DNA of 64,000 nucleotides from DATHWB01 sp035544575. GTDB lineage: Bacteria > Actinomycetota > Acidimicrobiia > Spongiisociales > ZC4RG35. The translations under genes were made by a program, and so were the position numbers. The stretch is from assembly GCA_035544575.1 (NCBI GenBank), contig DATKEC010000117.1, forward strand, positions 1 through 64,000. The letters run 5' to 3'. Below, piece after piece: positions 1 through 5,781 of the stretch (positions within the stretch are counted from its first letter, which is position 1; every line of letters starts with the position of its first letter). The notes under the pieces are model-generated. The model was not told where the DNA came from. It saw only the letters and a list, made by a program, of their open reading frames with translations, and made no database searches.

Positions 1-243
1 CAACTCGTCCAACAAGTCGAACAACGGACCAAACGCCAGCGGCTGGCCAAGAGGCTCACAACCACCCACCAAGAGCCGAAATCGATGGTCGAGCGTTGAA
101 AGAAAAGCTCCCAACAGCGACGACTTGCCATGCCCGGCCTCACCGAAGACGAACACCAGCGCCCCAGCCCGAACCGAATCAGCCGCAACCCGCTGCAGCG
201 AACTCAGCTGGGATTCCCGCTCGACCAGCAAGCCGGTCTTCAT
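1..243 (-). CDS. P-loop ATPase, N-terminal part (truncated by window edge)
   Basis: Eighty-one codons are open on the minus strand from an ATG at 243 to the window edge. The protein starts MKTGLLVERESQLSSL and has a Walker A motif, GEAGHGKSS, near residue 36. This is the usual beginning of the AAA/NB-ARC-like ATPase module found in large LuxR-type or cyclase-linked regulators, where a short 'lvgRe.el..l' leader precedes the P-loop. The effector part lies outside the window, so the class of regulator cannot be decided. The ATPase is related in kind to the protein at 5782-8631. Confidence 0.75.
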   Translation of the reverse strand, partial: MKTGLLVERESQLSSLQRVAADSVRAGALVFVFGEAGHGKSSLLGAFLSTLDHRFRLLVGGCEPLGQPLAFGPLFDLLDEL

Positions 244-297
244 GACAAGAGCGTACAACCCAGCTGTGCCACAAGGCCCAAGTCTTGGACGGGTTGC

Positions 298-549
298 TCA
301 GGTTCGTTCGACGACCGCATACAGCTCGTCAGCCACCAGGCCGTGGGCTTCCCGGTGAACTGTGTGTGCATCTTCAGCCCGGTCGGCTTCCACCAGGCAG
401 AAGATCTTGCCGGCGGCTTCGTCGACCCAGTAGCGCAGGTACTTGACGTTGTACCCGCCCTGGGTCTCCAGATCCTTGCGGTGGGCACCTGCCACCGCGT
501 CGGCGGAGACCCCTCCTTCGATCGTGTGGACATCCATGAACAGCGGCAT
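298..549 (-). CDS. DUF4242 (SCO4226-type) small protein
   Basis: This 83-aa protein starts at an ATG behind a good Shine-Dalgarno (AAGGAGACTGCG). MPLFMDVHTIEGG at the N-terminus, the central GGYNVKYLRYWVDEAAGKIFC stretch (positions about 32-52) and the late EAHGLVADELYAV stretch are characteristic of DUF4242. The structurally studied member of this ferredoxin-like family, Streptomyces SCO4226, binds nickel; the physiological role is unknown. The DVHT and REAHG histidines of the family are present. A GGGTAT -10-like element lies about 75 bp upstream. It is probably monocistronic. Confidence 0.8.
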   Translation of the reverse strand: MPLFMDVHTIEGGVSADAVAGAHRKDLETQGGYNVKYLRYWVDEAAGKIFCLVEADRAEDAHTVHREAHGLVADELYAVVERT

Positions 550-623
550 CGCAGTCTCCTTCTGACTCGCCCGAGGCGTTCAGAGGAACGTACGAAGACG
601 CCGCGAGGCGGGCATCGGAAGAA

Positions 624-649
624 ATACCCAAATCTCAGGAATCACAGCC
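624..649 (-). promoter_or_regulatory. Possible alternative-sigma promoter of the DUF4242 gene
   Basis: On the minus strand GGCTG is followed by 15 nt and then GGGTAT, about 75 bp before the DUF4242 start codon. The GGGTAT box and the 15-nt spacing match the actinobacterial SigB/SigF type (GTTT-N15-17-GGGTAT). The -35 match is poor; the similarity to the promoters at 988, 1018, 1855 and 1913 is the main support. Confidence 0.4.
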
Positions 650-703
650 AGCCGTTGGTGTGGGGACAGACGCCGCCTGGCCCTGTTCCGACTCCCCGAC
701 GTC

Positions 704-967
704 TCAGCGCCCGTGGCGCATGTGCGGGTCGAAGCCCTCTCGGCCCGGACTGGACGCGTCCGCCTCGATTTCGTCGACGTCGTCTGCCAGACCTCGGCGC
801 AAGATCTCAGCCCGGGTGATGTCGACTGGGGATTCATCGAGGGAGCCGCCGTCGGGAAGGTCGGCCGTTTCCGCCAGCAGATAGCGGTAGTGGTCGATCA
901 ACTCCTGATCGGTCCATTCCTCGAGGGGGTGGCCCGGCACGTCGTGTCGTGGTCCATCCATCGTCAT
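704..967 (-). CDS. Small acidic hypothetical protein (87 aa)
   Basis: ATG start at 967 with a strong Shine-Dalgarno (GAGGAGTAACCA). The 87-aa product is acidic and mostly helical, with a central segment HPLEEWTDQELIDHYRYLL and a later RAEILRRGL; there are no cysteines, no signal peptide and no membrane segment. I do not recognise the family. It is separated from a divergent small membrane-protein gene by about 100 bp that carry two SigB/SigF-like promoters, so a stress-related role is a guess from context only. Confidence 0.7.
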   Translation of the reverse strand: MTMDGPRHDVPGHPLEEWTDQELIDHYRYLLAETADLPDGGSLDESPVDITRAEILRRGLADDVDEIEADASSPGREGFDPHMRHGR

Positions 968-987
968 TGGTTACTCCTCGCCATTGA

Positions 988-1013
988 TTCCCCGTCGCCT
1001 CAGGGTCCAAACC
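988..1013 (-). promoter_or_regulatory. SigB/SigF-like promoter of the 87-aa protein gene
   Basis: The minus strand reads GGTTT, a 15-nt spacer, then GGGGAA, ending 20 bp before the ATG at 967. The same two boxes with the same spacing occur at 1913-1938 before another small gene. That repetition is better evidence than the match to the mycobacterial/streptomycete GTTT-N15-17-GGGTA consensus alone. Confidence 0.5.
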
Positions 1014-1017
1014 GATT

Positions 1018-1043
1018 GTTGGGTACTACCCAGCATTGGGTAT
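1018..1043 (+). promoter_or_regulatory. SigB/SigF-like promoter with embedded palindrome
   Basis: GTTG, 16 nt, then GGGTAT, reading toward the gene at 1070. The spacer contains the perfect 13-bp palindrome TGGGTACTACCCA (1020-1032), followed by another TGGGTA half at 1037-1042. This could be an operator over the promoter or overlapping -10 boxes for both strands. Confidence 0.4.
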
Positions 1044-1069
1044 CGGAGGGGCTGCTGCGGGGTACTTCC

Positions 1070-1321
1070 ATGGATATGGAAACGACACAATGGCTGGTGG
1101 TGGTGAGTGCGGGCGTGGGGATGGTCGCCGTGCTTTGGTGGCTGTGGAGGCAACCCCATCCTGACGACCGGGACCCGCGGGAAACGGAACGGGAACCGAC
1201 CGATGAGGGCTATCCGCCTGGCTCGCGACCGGCCGGACCGGGAGCCGAGTCGCAGAGACCCGACGGGCGCCCCTCCGGCGGAGACGGTCATCCGGACCCC
1301 AACCATCGACCGGAAGTATGA
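1070..1321 (+). CDS. Small single-span membrane protein
   Basis: An 83-aa protein from the ATG at 1070 (a second ATG lies two codons later). Residues about 7-24 (TQWLVVVSAGVGMVAVLWW) form one membrane span; the remainder is a charged, Pro/Gly-rich, apparently disordered tail. The frame is open further upstream, but that part is a shadow of the opposite-strand gene. The Shine-Dalgarno is weak: GGAGG lies about 20 nt before the start. Function unknown; expression may be tied to the promoter-like sequence just upstream. Confidence 0.45.
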   Translation: MDMETTQWLVVVSAGVGMVAVLWWLWRQPHPDDRDPRETEREPTDEGYPPGSRPAGPGAESQRPDGRPSGGDGHPDPNHRPEV

Positions 1322-1385
1322 ACAGCCGAGCGGCCGCAGATAGCGGCTCGGGGTTACGCGATCCCGGGTCTCGACTCCCTGACGC

Positions 1386-1823
1386 TCAACCGCGGGCTGT
1401 GTTGTCGCGAGCCTCGGAGATGGACTCGACCATCTCCCCCACCCGGTCGCCGTCGACATGACGGGCGATGTCGGCCTGGCTGACGATCCCGATCACGTCG
1501 GTCCCATCGATGACGGGCAGCCGCCGCACGGCGTGTTCCTTCATGGTGGAGACCGCCAATTCGATCGAATCGTCAGCACCGATCGTCACGACCTCGCGGT
1601 CGCCCACGATGTCGCCGGCGGAGACGTCGTGCGGGTCGCGTCCGGCGCCCACAACCTGTACCGCCAGATCCCGGTCGGTGATCAGTCCCTGCAGCCGCCG
1701 ATCCGAATTGCACACGATCACGGCGCCGATCTCCTCGGACTCGAGAGTCTTGGCGATGTCGATCACCGAGGTCGACATGTCGACGATCCGGGGGGCGGGG
1801 GTCATGAATCGAGCGGAACGCAT
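1386..1823 (-). CDS. Tandem CBS-domain protein
   Basis: The 145-aa protein starts MRSARFMTPAPRIVDMSTSV behind AAGGAGGAGACCAC; the same frame is open further upstream but has no comparable ribosome-binding site. It consists of two CBS domains (about residues 8-62 and 70-128); the first has GAVIVCNSDRRLQGLITDRDLA and the second AVRRLPVIDGTDVIGIVSQADIA. Stand-alone CBS pairs bind adenine nucleotides (AMP, ATP or NAD) and act as energy or stress sensors. A GTGTT-N15-GGGTAT promoter candidate precedes it, in line with the stress-type promoters of its neighbours. The partner protein is unknown. Confidence 0.85.
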   Translation of the reverse strand: MRSARFMTPAPRIVDMSTSVIDIAKTLESEEIGAVIVCNSDRRLQGLITDRDLAVQVVGAGRDPHDVSAGDIVGDREVVTIGADDSIELAVSTMKEHAVRRLPVIDGTDVIGIVSQADIARHVDGDRVGEMVESISEARDNTARG

Positions 1824-1854
1824 GTGGTCTCCTCCTTGTTGCGTCGAGTTCCTC

Positions 1855-1880
1855 ATACCCCTGGCTGCTCTCTCCAACAC
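1855..1880 (-). promoter_or_regulatory. SigB/SigF-like promoter of the CBS-domain gene
   Basis: On the minus strand GTGTT, a 15-nt spacer and a perfect GGGTAT -10 box lie 32-57 bp before the CBS start codon. Spacing and -10 match the general-stress sigma consensus of actinobacteria. Confidence 0.5.
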
Positions 1881-1912
1881 ATCTCGTGCTGGTTTCTCAC
1901 ACGCGATGTCTC

Positions 1913-1938
1913 GGTTTGCTTCGCGCATTCTGGGGGAA
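1913..1938 (+). promoter_or_regulatory. SigB/SigF-like promoter of the 51-aa protein gene
   Basis: GGTTT, 15 nt, GGGGAA, ending 33 bp before the ATG at 1971. The boxes and spacing are identical to those at 988-1013 on the other strand. Confidence 0.5.
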
Positions 1939-1970
1939 CGAGGTGGAGGCACCGAGAGAGGAGTGAAGCC

Positions 1971-2126
1971 ATGCCAGTTCGTCGAAGCGAGGACAAGGAC
2001 GGCGCCTACTACCAGTGGGGCGAGTCCGGCAAGAAGTACCGCTATCAGACGGGCAATCAATCGAGCCGCGAGGCCGCCAGGAAGAAGGCAGAGAAGCAAG
2101 GCAAGGCGGTCAAGGCCTCCCGCTGA
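1971..2126 (+). CDS. Small basic protein (51 aa)
   Basis: ATG start with Shine-Dalgarno AGAGGAGTGAAGCC. The 51-aa product begins MPVRRSEDKDGAYYQWGESGKK and ends in a Lys/Arg-rich helix, REAARKKAEKQGKAVKASR. Proteins of this plan (a short YYQWG.SGK.Y hairpin plus a basic helix ending in QG.A..AS) occur widely in actinobacterial and phage genomes without known function. It is too short to appear in many annotations. It converges on the gene at 2130-4133 with only 3 bp between them. Confidence 0.7.
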   Translation: MPVRRSEDKDGAYYQWGESGKKYRYQTGNQSSREAARKKAEKQGKAVKASR

Positions 2127-2129
2127 GTG

Positions 2130-4133
2130 TCACCCACCGGAGAGTCGGGTGATGAACACCGCCATCTCGCCTCGGGTGACGGCCCCGTTCGGACAAAAGA
2201 GCCCCGGACCGCAGCCCTGCGTGATACCCGCCAACCAGAGGGCGGCGATGTCTGCTTCGTGCGGGTGTCCGTCGTCGTCGACGAACGGGTCCTCGCCCGC
2301 TCCCGCAGGCGGTAGGGCTGCGGCGCGGACCAGGAAGGAGGCCATTTCTCCTCGTGTGACAGCAGCGTGAGGACAGAACAGCGACGGCCCACACCCGAAT
2401 GTGAGTCCTGCAGCCGCGATCCGTTCGATATCTCCCGCGTGAACGGAGGAGCCGTCGACGTCGGTGAACGTCGCGTTGTGGGAGGGAGGTAGGTTCAGCG
2501 CACGCGCCAGGAAGGTTGCCATCTCGCCACGTGTGACGGCTCTTCCGGGACAGAAGGCATCGCCGAAAGGCGGGTTGCATCCGGCAGTGACTCCGGCGGC
2601 GGCGATGGCTTCGATCGCGAACTCATACGGTGACTCGTCGTCATCGAAGAACACCCCGCGATATGCCAAAGGGATCGTGTGGTCCGGACACTCATAGCCG
2701 GGATCCACCCACCAGCTCGACGCAGGTCGACCCGTGGGAGAGTTCCCCACCCATACTTCGACAGCACCGTCCGCCCCGAGCGCGGCCACGTCGGCGCGAC
2801 GGTCTCCGTCGAAGTCGAAGGCCGCCACCGCGACAGCTCCGGCGACGTTGATCGTCGTCGACTCGGTCTGGACGTACAACCCATCCGCGCCGCGGCCCAG
2901 AACCGACACCGAGCCCGACTGATCGACGGAGAACAAATCGACCGAGCCGTCACCGTCCCGATCCCCCGCCATCAGGGTCGCATGCGAGGGGGGCAGTGGC
3001 ACCGTGGCGAGCTGCGTCGTGAAGTCGGGGCCGGCGAGGATCGTGACCGTGTCTCCCACGAGGTAGAGGTCCCCCCGCCGGTCGCCGTCGTGATCGGCGA
3101 TGAGTACCGATCTCACTCCGGTGGGCATCGTGATGTTGCGAACCTGCGCCGGTTCGAACAGGGTTGTTCGTCGGAAGATCGCCAGCCGCCCCTCGGGCGA
3201 CACCGAAACGAGGTCCACTCGGGAGTCACCGTCAACGTCTCCCAGCGCGATCATCCCGTCGCCAATTGCGAGTCCCTCGACGAACCACCTCGACAGGGAG
3301 CATCGGCTGAACGCGGAGCGGGCGGAGAGGATCTCCACGACCAACCCGCCCCGATGGTCCCTGAGCCGCACGACGTCGGCGGCACCGGACCCGGTCATGT
3401 CGGCAACGGCCATCGTCCCCGCCTGAATGTGACCGGCCCAGCCGGTGGCGTAACGGCCCTGAGCCGAGTACGACGTCGGTGCACCCAGCGGCGGCAATGC
3501 CGGAAGACCACCGGAGCCGGCCACCGGCCCCATCCAGGAGAAGTGCATCGGGTCCTTCGAGAACGCCCAGTCCCCTCCCCAGCAGAAGCCGGCAGCGCGC
3601 CAGGCCTGGACGAACCACTCGGGCATGTCGGTGACGAGTGACCCGGGATTTGGGGAGTACGGGTTGCGTCCCGGATTGATGTCGATGGACGTCCCGAGCG
3701 CGTGCCGGCTGAGTTGGTGCGAGCCGCCGATCGTCCTGGGGGTGAACGCCGCCGCGGTCGTCACGGAATACCTGAACCCCTGCGCGGCGGCCGCCGCCAG
3801 GTTGGCGCTGACCTGTTCGAATGCGGGGAGGGCGGCCCGATGCACGCGGACCCTCTGGCCGCCGCTCATCGGCACAGTCCAGTCGACCAGGGCCGTTCTC
3901 ACCTCACCGACGGTGCGCCCGAAGTAGCTGCCGAACGGACCGAGTATCCGGTCTGAATCGGCCAACGACCCGATGCGGGACATGATGGGTGTCGCCACAT
4001 ATGGAGCACCGCACGTGGTGGACTCGGACAACGTCGTCCAGGAGACCGACGAGTCGGTGGAGGCCGCGCCTGGCGGAGCGAGTCCCACCAGCAGGGCGAT
4101 GACCGCGGTGGAAATCCGCAGGCCATGGAACAC
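2130..4133 (-). CDS. Secreted M15-type peptidase with FG-GAP repeats and three SLH domains
   Basis: The chosen GTG at 4133 follows AAGGGGGAT and gives a clean signal peptide (FHGLRISTAVIALLVGLAPPGAA), for 667 aa; the frame stays open 33 codons further upstream. Residues about 85-200 form a D-Ala-D-Ala carboxypeptidase/VanY-like M15 domain with the zinc pattern H144xxGxxxD151 (SRHALGTSIDIN) and H197 (KDPMHFSW). An FG-GAP/VCBS-like propeller with several DxDGDxxxD motifs follows (about 230-470). Three C-terminal repeats of the ITAGC...FCP...VTRGEMA type are SLH-like domains, each with a Cys pair. This suggests a cell-wall-anchored peptidoglycan amidase or carboxypeptidase; the cleaved bond is inferred from the family. 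Confidence 0.88.
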   Translation of the reverse strand: MFHGLRISTAVIALLVGLAPPGAASTDSSVSWTTLSESTTCGAPYVATPIMSRIGSLADSDRILGPFGSYFGRTVGEVRTALVDWTVPMSGGQRVRVHRAALPAFEQVSANLAAAAAQGFRYSVTTAAAFTPRTIGGSHQLSRHALGTSIDINPGRNPYSPNPGSLVTDMPEWFVQAWRAAGFCWGGDWAFSKDPMHFSWMGPVAGSGGLPALPPLGAPTSYSAQGRYATGWAGHIQAGTMAVADMTGSGAADVVRLRDHRGGLVVEILSARSAFSRCSLSRWFVEGLAIGDGMIALGDVDGDSRVDLVSVSPEGRLAIFRRTTLFEPAQVRNITMPTGVRSVLIADHDGDRRGDLYLVGDTVTILAGPDFTTQLATVPLPPSHATLMAGDRDGDGSVDLFSVDQSGSVSVLGRGADGLYVQTESTTINVAGAVAVAAFDFDGDRRADVAALGADGAVEVWVGNSPTGRPASSWWVDPGYECPDHTIPLAYRGVFFDDDESPYEFAIEAIAAAGVTAGCNPPFGDAFCPGRAVTRGEMATFLARALNLPPSHNATFTDVDGSSVHAGDIERIAAAGLTFGCGPSLFCPHAAVTRGEMASFLVRAAALPPAGAGEDPFVDDDGHPHEADIAALWLAGITQGCGPGLFCPNGAVTRGEMAVFITRLSGG

Positions 4134-4231
4134 GCCGATCCGATCCCCCTTCGGTATGCCTGGCAGCGTAGGCGGGCCGGCACCGACTGTGGACGGCGTC
4201 AGGAGCCCGGCCCTGAGACCACCGTTCCGCA

Positions 4232-4528
4232 TCAGCCGCCCGACATCGCTCCGATCACCATGAACGGTTCGTCGCCCGCTGCGACTGCCGCCGGCACTTC
4301 GGTGTCCGGGTCCGCCTGGGACACGTCCTCCTGGCAGGCGAAGTAGCGCACGAACGGTCTGCGGTCAGCGGTCCCGTGGTCGCGGATCGTTCCGCGCAGC
4401 ATCGGATAGCAACGCTCGAGTTCGTCGAGGATCGCCCGGTGGGTGATGGGACGGCTGACCTCGAGTTCAACCTCGGTCCCGGTGCCCGCCAGGTTGCGGA
4501 GGTGATACGGAAGCTGAACGCGGATCAT
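4232..4528 (-). CDS. MoaD/ThiS-family ubiquitin-like protein
   Basis: A 98-aa beta-grasp protein starting MIRVQLPYHLRNLAG and ending in ...GAMSGG. The N-terminal strand, the 'ILDELERCYPMLRGTI' helix and the C-terminal Gly-Gly are the hallmarks of MoaD/ThiS sulfur carriers, which are adenylated at the terminal glycine by an E1-like enzyme. No ThiF/MoeB partner is nearby. Its ATG overlaps the stop codon of the upstream BNR-repeat gene (ATGA), so the two are translationally coupled. The role may be sulfur transfer or protein conjugation; neither is shown by the sequence. Confidence 0.8.
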   Translation of the reverse strand: MIRVQLPYHLRNLAGTGTEVELEVSRPITHRAILDELERCYPMLRGTIRDHGTADRRPFVRYFACQEDVSQADPDTEVPAAVAAGDEPFMVIGAMSGG

Positions 4529-5643
4529 GGCAGCGTCTGGACCTCGACGGACAGAACCGCCGGGAGGTCGCGCACGATCGGTTCCCACGAGTCGCCCCCG
4601 TCCGCCGATCCGTACACCTGTCCGCCGGTGGTCCCGAAGTAGATGCCGCAAGGGTCGAGATGGTCGACGGACATCGCGTCCCGAAGGACGTTGACGTAGC
4701 AGTTCTCCTGCGGGAGGCCCTTCGTGAGCGGCTCCCACTCGTTGCCACCGACCCTGCTCCGGTACACCCGTAGCTTGCCTTCTGGCGGGAAGTGCTCGGA
4801 GTCGCTGGTGATGGGAACGACATAGACGGTGTCCGGCTCGTTGGCGTTCACCTCGATCGGAAAACCGAAATCGGTTGGCAGGTCGCCACTGATCTCGTAC
4901 CAGTTCTCGCCGCCGTCGTCGGAGCGGTTGACATCCCAATGCTTCTGCATGAACAAGACGTCGGGCCGGTCGGGGTGCATGGCGAGGTTGTGGACGCAGT
5001 GTCCCACTTCCGCTTCCGGCTCTGGCAGCTCCCAGTGTGAGATCAATCCCCGGTTGATCGGACGCCACGATTCGCCGCGGTCGTCACTGCGGAACACCCC
5101 GGCGGCGGACACAGCTCCGACCATCCGATCCTCGTTGGTCGGGTCGATCAGGAGCGTGTGGAGGCAGAGGCCGCCGGCACCGGGCGCCCAGGTGGGAGCA
5201 CTCGGTTGGGTGCGCATCCCCGCCATCTCCTGCCACGTGCCGCCGCCGTCGCTCGACCGGAAGAGGGCGGCGTCCTCCACCCCGGCCCACAGCACATCCG
5301 CGTCGCTGAGAGAGGGCTCGAGGTGCCAGACCCGGGCGAATTCCCACGGGTGCGGCGTGCCGTCATACCACTGATGCGGTCCCGGTTCCCCCTCGTATGC
5401 GAACTCGTTGCCGACCGGCTGCCATGTCTCGCCACCGTCGTCGGACCGCTGGATGAGCTGGCCGAACCAGCCCGTGGATTGCGACGCCCAGATCCTCGAC
5501 GGCTCCACCGGAGAGCCCTTCAGGTGGTACATCTCCCATCCGGCGAAGTGCGGCCCCGACACATTCCACTGTCGTCGGTGGCCGTCGGCCGTCAGGATGA
5601 ACGCACCCTTCTTCGTGCCGACGAGCAGGCGAACACCACTCAT
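4525..5643 (-). CDS. BNR/sialidase-like beta-propeller protein
   Basis: A 372-aa protein from the ATG at 5643 (GAAAGGGAAACGAG upstream). Multiple Asp-box/BNR signatures are visible: RSDDGGETWQP, RSSDGGGTWQE, RSDDRGESWRP, RSDDGGENWYE and GSADGGDSWEP. The N-terminus MSGVRLLVGTKKGAFILTADG and the absence of a signal peptide point to a cytoplasmic propeller. Asp-box proteins include sialidases and photosystem assembly factors, but the catalytic Arg triad and Tyr of sialidases are not evident. It is translationally coupled to a MoaD-like gene. Enzyme activity unknown. Confidence 0.8.
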   Translation of the reverse strand: MSGVRLLVGTKKGAFILTADGHRRQWNVSGPHFAGWEMYHLKGSPVEPSRIWASQSTGWFGQLIQRSDDGGETWQPVGNEFAYEGEPGPHQWYDGTPHPWEFARVWHLEPSLSDADVLWAGVEDAALFRSSDGGGTWQEMAGMRTQPSAPTWAPGAGGLCLHTLLIDPTNEDRMVGAVSAAGVFRSDDRGESWRPINRGLISHWELPEPEAEVGHCVHNLAMHPDRPDVLFMQKHWDVNRSDDGGENWYEISGDLPTDFGFPIEVNANEPDTVYVVPITSDSEHFPPEGKLRVYRSRVGGNEWEPLTKGLPQENCYVNVLRDAMSVDHLDPCGIYFGTTGGQVYGSADGGDSWEPIVRDLPAVLSVEVQTLP

Positions 5644-5679
5644 CTCGTTTCCCTTTCGCGCAGGAGTCCCTGAGCGTAC

Positions 5680-5708
5680 CCGGCTCCTCGCGGAGGGAGC
5701 GGAGCCGG
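5680..5708. repeat. Inverted repeat in the divergent 5644-5781 intergenic region
   Basis: CCGGCTCC and GGAGCCGG form a perfect 8-bp stem with a 13-nt loop, in the 138-bp gap between the divergent BNR-protein and cyclase-ATPase genes. It could be a 5'UTR hairpin of the minus-strand transcript or a protein-binding site. There is no adjacent T-run. Confidence 0.3.
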
Positions 5709-5781
5709 ACGGGGACCTCCCGAATTCATCGATCCGGGGGCACCGACCCGCGGTAGGTTGAGCCGCAGAAGGTGGTGAGCG

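Noticed and set aside
713..1069. Long plus-strand open frame joined to the small membrane protein (starting at 713).
   Set aside because: It runs antisense to the well-supported 87-aa gene, and the natural start with a membrane-protein N-terminus is at 1070.
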